DNA of 64,000 nt from Litsea cubeba (taxonomy: Eukaryota > Streptophyta > Magnoliopsida > Laurales > Lauraceae). Below are positions 32,006 to 43,756 of the stretch, piece by piece. The translations under genes were made by a program, and so were the position numbers. The stretch's first letter is position 1. The number at the start of each line of letters is the position of its first letter. Location: assembly GCA_012931725.1 (NCBI GenBank), contig CM022946.1, forward strand, positions 141,526,864 to 141,590,863, given 5' to 3'. Below the pieces are notes generated by a model. That model was not told where the DNA came from. It did no database searches and saw only the letters and a program-made list of their open reading frames with translations.

Positions 32006-34171
32006 TGTGAGACCCCACCCCTGGTGGGCCCTCAATTTGAATTTGAATATTATATATTAGCCTAATTATTTTAATTATGAGGTTTAATTAAGGGTAATTA
32101 TTATTTTTCCTAAGATTAGTCTAGTTGTGTAATTAGTAGAGTCAATAGGGTGTCTTTTGTTAATTTTAGAATTAGTTAGTTTGTTAGAGGCCCAAGCTAG
32201 AAATTTGTGTTTACTATAAGGGGGTTTTTCTAAAAGACCACCTAAAGACCTAAGTACCCTTCACCCTAACCCTAATCCTATTCTAACACCAAGGGCATTT
32301 TTGTCCCTAGCCCAAAAACCCAATTACTTAAATTAAACTCTCACTATTCATCTTCTCCCTCAATCCCCATATCTTTTCTCTATTCTTCTTCCTCTTTTCC
32401 TCTCCACCGAATCTTCATTTCCCCCACCCAATTCCTATCTCTCTCTCTCTCTTTCTCTCCCCAGGATTCTTAATAAAATTCCCAGACTAATCAACAGAGG
32501 AGCCCCACTCTGTATCTTCCCTCTTCCTTCTGTCTGCAACCGATCAAGGCAAGTCTCATGTGCTGGATAATCTAGATTACATGTCTTTTCTCTTTGATTT
32601 GCAAATTTCAATTCCAATTGATGTGTATAAATAATAGATCTACTTGAGCTTGTATTTGATTTTTGGCCGGTTGATGGAAACTCAGTTTTTGGCTTGAACT
32701 ATTGCGGGACCCACATATTGATCTGATCACAGATCTAGTCCGCCCTTCATACCTGATATGGTGGGGCGACCATGGGGGTGGAGTCTGATCTAGATTTGAT
32801 CAAGAAGGGGCCATAATCCATGTGAGATTGGTGGTGGACACTAAACTACTAAACCCATAGGATTTATTCCGTTTTTGGGTTACTGTGGGGCCCAGGTGGG
32901 TCACCTTAGAAATCAGGACCCCATATCTGATGGAGGGGCCCTGGGCGACCATGGGGACGGAACCTGATCTAGATTTTGATCAGAGGTGGACCACCATCCC
33001 TGCGCTTGATGAGGAGAAGACGTTGTGTTCTATCACAGAACTGGGTTCTGTAACAGAACACAACACGTTCTGTGTAGAACTAAAGTAAAGAAGATGAGTG
33101 GGTTATGGCGGTCCGAGGGTGTATGGGAAAAATGAGGAAACTGAGCGAGTATGGGAAAGTGTAGTCCAGCAGTTCGTGGGGCCCAGGTGAGTCCCTGATT
33201 TCAGATCAGGTCCGGACATAGGATCAGTGACTGCTTAGTGACCTTGGTGATGAAGACTGATTTGGGACTGGGACCCGTGGGGCCCACTAATCTATTAACC
33301 CATTAGTTTTAATTAATTAAATTAAACCTATAGTAATGTGACGCCCCGGAGTCCCACATCGACTATAGAGAGGAAAGTGAATGGGATTATATGTAAAAAG
33401 CTTACACCCTTACCTTGCATGAGGCCTTTTGATGGGTTGAGGCCCATCAAAAACAAAACCGTGAGGCCAGTGGGCCAAAGCGGACAATATCATGCATGGG
33501 TAAGGGGTGGGGCGTTACAAATGGTATCAGAGCCGACTCTCGACAAGTTCGAGTGTGGGTCCCCTACCGTGGTCTGGTGCAAGTGGGCGGGCTTCCATAT
33601 GGGCGGGCCAAGAGGGCTGGCAGGCTACTGCACAGGGACGTGCAGCCTTAAGGGGGGTGGAATGTGACGCCCCGGAGTCCCACATCGACTATAGAGAGGA
33701 AAGTGAATGGGATTATATGTAAAAAGCTTACACCTTTACCTTGCATGAGGCCTTTTGATGGGTTGAGGCCCATCAAAAATAAAACCGTGAGGCCAGTGGG
33801 CCAAAGCGGACAATATCATGCATGGGTAAGGGGTGGGGCGTTACAAATGGTATCAGAGCCGACTCTCGACTAGTTCGAGTGTGGGTCCCCTACCGTGGTC
33901 TGGTGCAAGTGGGCGGGCTTCCATGTGGGCGGGCCAAGAGGGCTGACAGGCTACTGCACAGGGACGTGCAGCCTTAAGGGGGGTGGAATGTGACGCCCCG
34001 GAGTCTCACATCGACTATAGAGAGGAAAGTGAATGGGATTATATGTAAAAAGCTTACACCCTTACCTTGCATGAGGCCTTTTGATGGGTTGAGGCCCATC
34101 AGAAACAAAACCGTGAGGCCAGTGGGCCAAAGCGGACAATATCATGCATGGGTAAGGGGTGGGGCGTTACA
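32006..34171. mobile_element. Second copy of the CCAAC-flanked insertion, with three TRIM LTRs
   Basis: 2166 bp at the identical position in the protease, flanked by CCAAC at 32001-32005 and 34172-34176. The left part (32006-33336) matches 17984-19311 with few changes. It is longer than the other copy by one 326-bp TRIM repeat unit. Confidence 0.8.
33337..34171. mobile_element. Tandem TRIM: three LTRs and two internal segments
   Basis: 183-bp LTRs start at 33337, 33663 and 33989, with 143-bp internal segments between. Each internal segment has TGGTATCAGAGCC after the LTR and AAGGGGGGTGGAA before the next. The 326-bp period equals one LTR plus one internal segment, as expected from unequal recombination between LTRs. 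Confidence 0.85.
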
Positions 34172-34176
34172 CCAAC

Positions 34177-35526
34177 TCTTCGAGAGCCGATGTGGAGATA
34201 AGGTTGAGTGCAGAACCTGGGTCGATCTGAACTCTGTGCATAGGCATTTCCTTGATGTACCCTGTGAAGTACAGGGGTCAGTTATGCCTTGTTTCGCCAA
34301 GTAGGAGGTCGTCCTTTGTGAAGGCGATGGTTGCACTGGCTGCTTTTTTAACTGAGAGGCATTCAATGCATGATACCTCAGTTTTCTTCTTTTCTCTCTT
34401 TGAGGAAGCTTCTGAGTTTTTGACCCGGTAATCCATTTCAATTTGGAGGACTTACGGGGCATGTTTGTCGACATCCTCATTCAGCTTTTGTAATTCTGAA
34501 ATGAGATTATCACGAGTGTGCGGAGACATTCGCAATAAATCTAGGATGTGCAGACGTGCAGGTATGTGCTTGAAGTGTTCAATCAAGTCATACTTGAAAG
34601 CCTCCTTAGGACCTGCATGTTCATCATTGTTGCCGCTAGGGGCTCTTACAACATCTTTTCCCGAAGGATTTACATATGTAAAGGAAGATTGGTTGTAATT
34701 GTTGTGGTAGTCCCGGCCAGAGCGGGTACCTCTACCAACTTCGAGAGCTTCTTGAGAAGGGTCTTCATTTGGAAGATTGTCTTCAGGATCAAGAGGCTGT
34801 CGTTTTTCATTTGATGAGGATGTATCTACAGCAAAGTTGCCATCCTCAGTGATTGTGTTGCATGGAGCATTTTCCGGGAACAAGTCCTGAACAGCATCCA
34901 GCAACCTTTTTTTCTTCGTTGACCAATTTTCATCGTTCCACGTATCAATAGTTGGGGATTCTTCAATTAGGAAGGGTGTGAACTTTGAAGTCACAGTCTC
35001 AGGAGAAGAAACCTGAGAGGGTGTCGTCTCAGTGAAAGTCACGTTAGATGAGGTGGCTCCAGAAGATACATTGCTAGGTGTCGCCGGAGTGTAAGTGATC
35101 TCATCAGACGATGCCTCGGAAGAGCTATAATCCTGAATTATCACATTACAGGAAGCTCTGACAGGAGACGTTGCCTGATCGGAATCAGACTCATCCTCAG
35201 ATGTAAGAGGATCGTCTATCCAACAATTTTCTCATTTTTCTGGAGTTAAGGGAGGATGTACATGATGGCCTTCAGGGACTTCAGGCTCTGGATTGCGAGG
35301 AAGCTCGTCGACGCGGTCTTGTTTTGTTTTAGAGCAAGACGCTGCAAGATCCTTGCATATTCTTCAAGATCAGGCATGGGAGCCAAACTTCTTCTTCATC
35401 AGCTCTTTGTGGCTCAACATAGTTGATTTCCACTGGAGCAATGATGGGTGTTGGTTCAACAATATTTTCTTGTACAGCCTCTTGGTCTTCTTCATCATCA
35501 GACCAGGATCCTTGTGGCTGTAGGGG
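34177..35526 (-). pseudogene. gag C-terminal region and start of protease (W copy of Y block)
   Basis: Counterpart of 19826-21176. The acidic gag C-part is open from 35144 to 34452, the same TAA follows, and then the DPGS protease strand near 34215-34245. A one-base change near 35235 and others break the frame on the N-terminal side. It starts at the LTR remnant 35527-35600. Confidence 0.75.
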
Positions 35527-35600
35527 TGATGGATAGCGCTCCTGCTCGGTCCTACCGAGGTCGGCGGACGTGGGAGTCCGTTGGGTCCAACCCTTTCGTA
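35527..35600 (-). repeat. 74-bp remnant of an L3-type LTR end
   Basis: TGATGG followed by the CTCGGTCCTACCGAGG-type LTR end, joined at 35600 to integrase sequence of W. It is followed on the left by gag exactly as L3 is at 21176. It is what remains of a second L3 copy expected from the crossover model. Confidence 0.75.
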
Positions 35601-36026
35601 TGTTGGTGTGCATGAACTGAAGGACTGATGAGGTCTTCATTTCGTTGAGCGCAAATGCTTCTGACCACTTATAGAAATAATCCGTAGCGGCGAAGATGAA
35701 GCGATGACCTTTGCTCGAAGGGGGAGAAATAGGACCAACGATGTCCATACCCCAGGCTTCGAAAGGCCATAAAATCGCTATAGGATGTAGCCATTCTGGA
35801 GGCATGTGAATGTAATCTCCATTTACATGGCATTGTTGGCAGCGCTTAGCAAATTGCATTGCATCGGCTACCATGGTAGGCCAGTAATAACCTAACCTTT
35901 TTATCTGATCATAGAGCTTGGGACCAGCCTGATGAGCTCCGCAAAGACCAGCATGAACTTCTTTGAGTGTTTCTTCATGCTCTTGTTGTGACAAGCAGCG
36001 TAGAAGTACTCCGTTGAAGGATTTCC
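35601..36026 (-). pseudogene. W integrase fragment with HHCC zinc finger
   Basis: The open frame 35994-35329 covers an integrase N-terminus: H-x5-H in VHAGLCGAH near 35955, then C-x2-C in RCQQCH near 35850. The start of the core follows, with Asp in GMDIVGP near 35740, through to NEMKTSSVLQF, where it breaks into the LTR remnant. This is the only integrase zinc finger in the window. It shows that the ancestor of W had a standard pol. On its right it is fused to gag at about 36026, so protease, RT and RNase H are absent here too. Confidence 0.8.
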
Positions 36027-39000
36027 TGTAAATGAAGATTGGTTGTAATTTTTGTAGTAGTCCCGGCCAGAGCTGGTGCCTCTACCAACTTCGAGAGCTT
36101 CTTGAGAAGGGTCTTCGTTTGGAAGATTGTCTTCAGGATCAAGAGGCTGTCATTTTTCATTTACTGAGGATGTATCAGCAGCAGAGTTTCCATCCTCAGT
36201 AATTGTGTTGCACGGAGCATTTTTCGGGAACAAGTCCTGAATAGCATCCAGTAACCTTTCTTCTTTGCTGACCAATTCATCGTCCCCAGCATCAATAGCT
36301 AGGAATTCTTCAGTTAGGAATGGTGTGAACTTTGAAGTTACAGTCTCAGGAGAAGAAACTTGAGAGGGTGTCATGTCAGTGAAAGTCACGTGAGATGAGA
36401 TGGCTCCAGAAGATACATTGCTAGGCGTCGCCAGAGTGTAAGTGATCTCATCGGATGATGCTTCGGAAGAGTTATAATCCCGAATTATCACATTACAGGA
36501 AGCTCTGACAGGAGACGTTGCCTGATCGGAGTCAGACTCATCCTCGGATGTAAGAGGATCGTCTATCCAGCAATTTTCTCCATCTTCAGGAGTTAAGGAA
36601 GGATGTACCTGTTGGTCTTCAGGGACTTCATGCTCTGGATTGCGAGGAGGCTCGTTGACGTGGTCTTGCTCTTGTTCTAGAGCGAGACGCTGCAAGATCC
36701 TTGCATATTCTTCAAGATCAGGCATGGGAGCCAAATCTTCTTCTTCATCAGCTCTTTGTGGCTCAACATGGTTGATTTCCACTAGAGCAATGAGAGGTGC
36801 TGGTTCAACAACATTTTCTTGTACAGCCTCTTGGTCTTCTTCATCATCAGACCAGGATCCTTGTGGCTGTAGGGGGTTATACCAGATTATTGGCATAAGA
36901 TGAGTCTCAGGAACCCATTCTTAATCGGAGAGGTATTCTCCTATTTCAAGGGACTCCTCCCATTCATCTGTGTAGTTGGATTCGAATCCATCATCGGTGT
37001 CGCTGGACTCGTATCCATCAATGGAGAATCCAACTACCGAATTGCAAGAGTATGATGCCTCCTGCGTGGCTTCTTTGAATTGAGGTGGCATGAAATCACT
37101 GAGAGTGAGTTTTCTTACCCCCTTTGAAGTCTCTGGAAGGGATGTTTTTGTTGCCTCCAGTGAAGCGGTAGAGGAAGCCTCTACCTTTTCTTTGACTTCT
37201 TGTTTTGGCTGGGTCTTCTCTTGCCGTTTGAGCTTGAGGAGATATTTCCTAGCCTGCCTTCGCTGTTGAGCTGTAGGCTTTGTTTTCACGACCTCCCAAT
37301 TTTCATCTTCTAGGAGATCAGGATGTACCCATATGGTTTGTCCGTCTGGTGTCGGGTAAGGAACCAGTTCTTCGGACGCTTGGATTGTGTTTATCACCTT
37401 GAAAGAAGTAGTGATCTTCTTCTTCGGTGATTTTGATGTTTGTCCACATGTCACCATGTTGACGGAGGCAGACCCATAGCTTTTGTCAAAGGTGATGACT
37501 CCGTTTTTCCACATCTCGTTTATTTTCTCCGTCACAACGAAGCATTGATTGAGAAGATGCGAGATCATCTGATGGTATGGACAGTACCGAGGATCGTTGG
37601 TTTTGCCAACATCACCCGGTCTTTTTGGTTCAGGCAAGGTGAGCTTGCCGTTTGCCACAAGAGCCCCGAAGATTTTATCAACATCTTCATCAAACGGGTA
37701 TTTCTTCTCTACTTGTTCTTTAAAGGCATCTGAGAGTTCAGGTCTCTTACTAGCAGCTTTGTTTTCAGCTTTTTTTGGTGGCTGAGGAGCTGACTTGGTC
37801 TGCAGATTGAGGACCTCTTTCTTCTTTGGTTTAGAGGTTGCAATGGTGGTTGGCTCTTTTCTTGATGATTTCTGACTGTTGAGGTCTTTAATCACCGTTT
37901 CAGATTCCATGGAAGCTTCCAGGAGTTCTCCTAGGTTTTTTGATTTGCTGCCGATGATCATGGAGCGGATTCTAGCTCTCATGTTGTTTCGGCAGATGTC
38001 GACTAGCGACGCTTGTGGCAATACATCAGAGCATTTGTATGCCATTGCTTTCCACTTGTGAATGAAGTCATATGTTGACTCATTCTCCCCCTGTTTTAGG
38101 CTGCACAGCTGAGCCATAGTAGCGGGATGATCCTCATCTTTGAAATGAGTCAGGAAGCGTGTCTCTAGCATGGCCCAGTTTTGGATGGTGTCCTCCGGCA
38201 GAGTGGAGTACCAATCGAAGGTCGTACCTTTTAGGGTACTTGCAAAGAAGCGGATCTTGAGTGCATCTTGACCCGCGATAGCTCCCGTCAAGATCTGGAA
38301 ATGGATGACGTGCTGTCTGGCTGATCCTTTCCCCTTATATGTTTGGAGAGTAGGATGCTTGAATTTTGTGGGGAATGGGACCGAGTCCATCCATAAGGGA
38401 TATGGTGGCTTAATCCCATGCTCCTTGAGTATATCCTCTTCTTTTTCTTTGGCGAGGATACTGTCTACGTCCTTTTTGGTAAGGGCGCGTAACTCATTTT
38501 CTTCTCCATTTACCTCATCGTCTTGATGATTAGGAGGAGGTTCATTGTTCGCCTGATTTTGGAAGGCGAGGAGAATGTTTTATATCAGAGTTTCAATCCT
38601 CTGTTGGCCTTGTTCCAACTGCTGGATGCGGGTGATCGCATCATCTTGAGGTGGATTGTGGGGTGGTGGCTCAGAATTTGTAGCCAGGACGTTCATCCTT
38701 CATGATTCAAACAAAGAAGTTGTCCTGGTAACTGAGCTGGGGCTCATTCTTTTTGAAGAAGAGCTTGAGGAAGGATCACTCTTGAAGGAGCAGGGGATTC
38801 TTCTGAATGTCTTATTGTCCTGGAGACGCTGCGAGTCATCGGACGTCGGACATGGATTTTTGTTGCTGACTTTTGGCGCCTTCTGGTTTTTCCAACCATA
38901 TGGACGACAACAACTTGGTTAGGTCTTTCTTTTTCGACCCATTTAGGAGAGACTTGAAGTGTAGGAGGCTGGGTCCTTTGCTTCTCTAGTCTCTTTTGCC

Positions 39001-39794
39001 GATATGACGCGCGGCGGCGTATACGACGAGCAATTTGAGCTTCAGTCAGCTCTGGCTGGGCTTTGACGATGAAAGATGTGCTCCCTTGGGCGCAGCAGCC
39101 GAGCCTGTCTTCTTTGTAGCTAGGCAAGGACAGGATGCGAACCCGTTCCTTCACCTGTTGCAGTGAAGCTTTGAATTTTTGGAGTTCAGCCCTTGCAGAG
39201 ATGAAAGGTCAAACTGCAGGTTTGTAGGCCTTAGCAGGTGCTTGTAGAGGCCTTGTGATGCATGACTTGATTTTGGGCTTGTAGGAACAAGCCGGCTCAT
39301 GCTGGTTTGACTTGGGAGTCAGGTTGGAGATGGGTCTCTCCTCTTTCATGTAAGAAAGAGGGTAGAACTGGTTCTCCTATAGTGGGGCCAGGTATGCTGG
39401 CTTGGTGGATGTTTGGGACCTTCTTTGTTTTGGTGAAGGCCTTGGGGGCCAAGTCTTGGGATAGACCTGGTCGTTTGCGGGTCGAGGCTTCGTGGGGGTG
39501 CCACGGGCTTCAGGCCTTTTGGTGCTCGCCTTTGGTGTCACGGTAGTGACACGTTGAGAGGCGAGTTTCTGCTTCTTGGAAGGAGCAGTTTGTTCTTCGG
39601 GAAGTGGGAATGGTCCCAGCGTCCCAAAGACAATAGTCCGGGGAGTCGAGCTCGACCCGGAGTTCAGAGAGTTGCCGAGGGAGTTGACGCTTCGGCAGCT
39701 GATGGGGGCGCTTGTAGGTGCGCGTGGTTTGCTTCTGTTGAAGCATAAGTTGGTGCTTGTTCTCGTCGAAAGTAATGGTAAGTGAAGCTGCCAT
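36027..39794 (-). pseudogene. W gag polyprotein
   Basis: ATG at 39794 (MAASLTIT). A long N-terminal extension of about 460 residues, rich in Pro, Lys and Ser and broken by frameshifts, covers 39794-38400. It includes RVRILSLPSYK and an Arg/Lys-rich stretch. The capsid-like Retrotrans_gag region is intact in one 489-codon frame (38390-36921), with PFPTKFKHPTLQTYKGKG, FDWYSTLPEDTIQNW and ESTYDFIHKWK. The zinc knuckle is of the form C-x2-H-x4-H-x4-C (YCPYHQMISH near 37580). A TAA near 36919 then interrupts the acidic C-part (36896-36150). Gag would form the cytoplasmic particle. It is fused to integrase at 36026. Confidence 0.8.
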
Positions 39795-41327
39795 TATTAG
39801 TTTTCGAAAAGTTTCTGAAACAGACCACATCCATTAGTAATCACAAGAATATAATGATCATAAATGGGAAGTTTTATGGTTTTGTCTTTTCAAATTGCTC
39901 GAGGGAGATGACCCAAGCAATATGAAGAAGGCAGAAAGCCATAGAGTTTACAATTGTTCTGATCGCAGGTATGGTAAGCCCAGAATGAGCATCCCAGTGA
40001 CTGCTAGAAGCAATTGTGAACTCAAATCCGACTTATCGAGAAGCAGAGCTTGCTCGAGGTAAGAAGAATATAAAGTTGGAGTTACAAATGTGCCGGTTGC
40101 GAATACAGTAGACTCTGAAAGGGCGTACTAGTACTGCTAGACACAAATGTTTGGGGACCGCATCCATGAGATGAGATTCCCTGTTTTGAAAGGTCAAGAT
40201 TGGATTCATCAAAGAGAGCAGATAGTATTCCGATCGAAATACGGTCTCAGCAATTTTCGCGAGCGCTAGTACTAAGAAGGAAATGAACCATAATTTCTCG
40301 GATCTGAATCCAAAAATGACGAGTTTTTTTTTAAAGGCCAATATCGGGTTCATCAAAGAGAGCAAAAGGCACTCCAATCTAAACACGGGCTCAGCGATTT
40401 CCGCGAGCGCAAGTGCTCAGAAAGGAGAAGACCAAGATTTCTCCAATCTAAACCCAAAATGACGGAAGTTTTTTTTTTTTTGAAGATTTTTTTATATCTT
40501 TTTTTATATTTTTTTTATTTTTTTAAGTTTTTTTTTTTTTGAAATTTTTTTTATTTTTTATTTTTTATTTTAAAATTTTTATTTTGAATATTTTTATTTA
40601 AAAGACGAGAGAGTACACATAGGCCTCCTAACCCGGTCTTATGAAATCTCGATTGATAGAATTGCCCCCAGGTAAGGGTAGGATTACTTAATGAACCCGT
40701 TTGGAGGACCCTTGCCTAGAACAGTCAAGCTGTCTCCACACTCTGGACAAGGCTTTTCTTGAATCAACCGTGATCAAAGAACGCAGTTGGTTTAACCTTA
40801 GTGGTCTATGTCTATTTTTTTGTTAGATCTTTAATGAACTCATCGAAGAGAAACGATGGCCCAAAACCTTAGTCGAACAGGCTTAGCATTTCTGCAAGCA
40901 CGATGAACGATAGGATAGGATCAAGGTTTCTCAATTTTGAATCCAAAATGAAAAATCTGATTTTTGTTTTGTTTTTTTTTTTTTAGATTCTTAATGAACT
41001 CATCGAAGAGAAACGATGGCCCAAAACCTTAGTCGAACAGGCTCAACATTTCTTCAAGCACGATGAACGATAGGAAAGGATCAAGGTTTCTCAATTTTGA
41101 ATCCAAAATGAGAAATATGATTTTTAATTTTTGTTTGAAAGAGAAAGAGTGGAAATAAATTCAAAGAATTAGAATTTCCAAAAAATCTCATCTCATTTTT
41201 TTAGATGCGGATCCAACATAGGCCACCAATTAGAAAGTAGCCGAAGAATCAAGAAAAGAAGTATAAGCATAGAGCAATAAATATGATATGCAAATATTTC
41301 ATTTCTAGCATTGTGTTCTCAAATGAA
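39795..41327 (-). repeat. W 5' leader with degenerate tandem repeats
   Basis: No gene. In sense it holds two units of about 150 bp containing CTCATCGAAGAGAAACGATGG and TTTCTCAATTTTGAATCC (40820-41120), a conserved CTGTCTCCACACTCTGG block (40700-40760), AT-rich runs (40460-40600), and two related units with GCGATTTCCGCGAGCGC (40190-40460). A conserved 150-bp stretch precedes the gag ATG. A leader with repeats between primer site and gag is common in large plant Ty3/gypsy elements. Confidence 0.7.
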
Positions 41328-41348
41328 CGGGTCCCACCGGGTGTACCA
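41328..41348 (-). other. Candidate primer binding site of element W
   Basis: In sense TGGTACACCCGGTGGGACCC begins 3 nt after the LTR end CCATCA. The GGTGGGACTCG-type tail, best kept in Y, looks like the complement of a tRNA T-arm. I cannot assign the tRNA. Confidence 0.5.
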
Positions 41349-41351
41349 GCT

Positions 41352-43756
41352 TGATGGACAGTGTTCCTGCTCGGTCCTACCGAGGTCGGCGGATGTGGGA
41401 GTCCGTTGGGTCCGACCCTTTCGTAACCGGGGGCAGAGGTGTGCATCAACATTTTTTTTGTGTGGGTGTGCCAAATTTTCTATCTTACTTGGAATTAAAA
41501 GTGGTGATCCGGAGATCGACCTTCACAAGTAAAAAGGAAATCAACTTTTTTCAAGTTTTTCATTGCACATATATTTAAGAAAAAAGAGACATTTTTCTTG
41601 ATTTGCCGTGAAAGGTGTTTTTTTTTTTGCATTTATAGCCGATTTTGGCGTTTATAGCCGATTTTTGGCGTTTATAGCCGATTTACAATTCTTATCAATA
41701 ATGAAAGACAAGAGTTGTGATTTTTGTCTCTTTTAAAAAAATACAAACTATAATGAAAAGCAAGAAAATGAGGATCTAACTTCTCAGGAGATTGTGGGAG
41801 ACCCGTTCAGATTGACGGTCGCAAGCCATATGTGGACTTCACCATCATCCATGCAGATGAGACTAGAGGATGCTATTGATTCGCTTGGCTTGGCTATAAC
41901 CTCAGGTTTTTAGAGGACAAAGACCAAAAGGAGGTCCTATGTCCAATAAAAAACTAAGTAAATGGGCTGAAAAGCTACGTCTAAGCCATTGGAGGCAGAA
42001 GGAGATGGCAAGGACCTCGGGGGGTACCCCCCAAGGGACTTTTGTCACCTTGTAACGGTGGTCGGTGTAGAACTTCCACAAAGTTTTCTCTCTTTGATAC
42101 CTTTTTCTGTCTGAGTCTCCGGACTTTCTGCAGTCTGTTGTGCTTTTTTCTGTGTTTTCTATGCTGTCCCTTCTTCTTGGAGTGCTCTCCTATTTATAGG
42201 CTTTTTGGTAGCCATTTAGGAGGGTTTATGTGCTTTTATTGTCATTAAGCCGCATAATGGGAGGAGTTAAAGGATTAATTCCTTTATTTTGTAACTCCTT
42301 TTTCTTGGCTTTTGATTGGCCGGAGGAGATTAAGGGCATTTAATCGCCTTCAATCGCCATGATGGGAGGAGTTTCATGGTTTAAATGTCATGAATCTCTT
42401 GACTTGTAACTCCCGGATGCTTGCTTCTGATTGGGCCGTTCAAAGAAATGGATTAATGACTGCAATAAAGCTAGTCAATTAATCGCATTATGTGGTCGCC
42501 GAGCAGTTGAAGAGTCGCGGGCCGTGCCGCGGCTTTTGGGATTCTTCTGGTGATGATCAACGATGGGTCTTCATATAGATCGACATCGGATGACCACGTA
42601 ACTTCAGGTATTGGTTGCCAATAGCGGGTCGGTGCCATCTGTCCTGTCGATTTTTCGATCGGTCAGGTAGAAAGCACACTTTTTTGGTTGACCGGTTGGC
42701 GATCAATGTTGATTTCGATACTCATGATGATTGACCGGTGTTTTTGATGGATGTCAGAGGATTTGGTGTCTCGAAAGTATGAATTTGGGAAAATCAGAGG
42801 AGTCAGACACTTCAAATCGCGAAGAAACGGCGGAAAACGGGGTTTCCGGGGCCTTCCCGGCGATCCCGGGCCCTAGGGGTTTTCCCCCCTTTTGTCCCTT
42901 TTTGTGTTCGTTTTTTCTATTTTTTTTATTCTTTTTTCTTCTGTATTTTTCCTTGACATTTTTGATCATTTATTGGCCTAATTTCCCTGTAGAAAATCTG
43001 ATGAGAATCCTTGCATTTTGTTTTGCAAAGTTTCTAATTTTCCGAGAAAGCCGAAGACTTTGTCGCGTAGAGCTGCCGATTTTCCGTCAGAAGCTGAAAC
43101 TGGGTCCAACGATGTCGGAATGACCTGAAATTTGAGGTAAAGCCTCCAGAACAATAAATAAGACCAAACATAGGCTTTTTTTTGATTTTCGAAGCCTTTT
43201 GGGGTCCTATCACCAATAGACTTGTTTTTATCGCGATGAAGATGTCACGGCTTGATGTGCGGTCAACCGATGTCCGATTGACTTGAAATCTGACAGGGAA
43301 CCTATTGGAGTCAGTTTAAGATGATCCACAGGCTCTATCTTGGAACCATGGTCCCGGGGAGCTTCGCCGCTGAGAGGCCTGATTTGGCTTCTGAGCGTCA
43401 AAGTATGGTCAAATGTTGTCGAAATGACCTGAAATTTGACGTGGAGCCTTTTGGATGTATTTTGAGACCATCCATCGGCTCTGATCGAAGATTTGGTGTC
43501 TCCGATGCTTTCGCCGCCGGGAGCTCCTTTTCAGCTGCCAGAGAAGCGAAGTTAGGCCAAATGATTTTGAAATGGCCCGAAACTTCTTGTGTACTCCTCT
43601 TTTGGCTGTCTTGAAGGATCTTGCAGTTTTTGTTTGATTCTGACAAGATTTGATTTTTGGAAGTAGCATTGCCTATTTATGGCAAGTTGCGACTTTTGCG
43701 ACTTCATGTAGCTTTTTGGATCTTGAAGAAGCAAAGTGACATTTTTGGTGTCAACA
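41352..43756 (-). repeat. LTR L4 (5' LTR of element W)
   Basis: 2405 bp. TATA box at 42189-42198 (sense TATAAATAGG), G6-TA-C6 palindrome at about 42017-42034, four U3 dyads at 43103, 43261, 43407 and 43555, and GGCGTTTATAGCC repeats at 41620-41690. On the right it abuts Y's gag at GGGGGTTATACC. Confidence 0.85.

Larger units (their letters stand above)
30100..35600 (-). other. Duplicated block of element Y within W (gag-C, TRIM, protease, integrase)
   Basis: Near-identical to about 16100-21250. It shares the RT deletion scar, the CCAAC-flanked insertion, the TAA codons in gag and protease, and even the end of an L3-type LTR at its right edge. Differences are about 1-3% in stretches compared by eye, many of them C-to-T or G-to-A. 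Immediately to its left, divergence from the Y counterpart rises to about 5-8%. Confidence 0.7.
21177..43756 (-). mobile_element. Element W, inserted in gag of element Y
   Basis: Minus-sense copy with 5' LTR L4 (41352-43756) and 3' LTR L3 (21177-23647). Its flanks are GGGG (21173-21176 and 43757-43760), and joining them restores Y's gag site CTGTAGGGGGTTATACC, seen intact near 36868 in W's own gag. L3 and L4 share marks not found in L2 or L5: the fourth U3 dyad is lost, TGCGACTT is duplicated, and both end in CTCGGTCCTACCGAGG-type sequence. Internally it keeps its leader, gag, an integrase zinc-finger fragment and its PMD gene. It also holds a near-identical copy of Y's gag-C/TRIM/protease/integrase block. 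Confidence 0.75.

Noticed and set aside
21177..35526. Simple tandem duplication of one whole element as explanation for the two similar halves
   Set aside because: Identity is not uniform: the PMD side diverges several-fold more than the gag-C/integrase side, and LTR subtypes pair L2 with L5 and L3 with L4. A crossover between two nested copies fits better.
37440..37785. Plus-strand open frames opposite gag (also 44324-44669, 15812-16228, 29821-30237)
   Set aside because: They are shadows of the minus-strand gag and integrase frames, which have recognisable domains.
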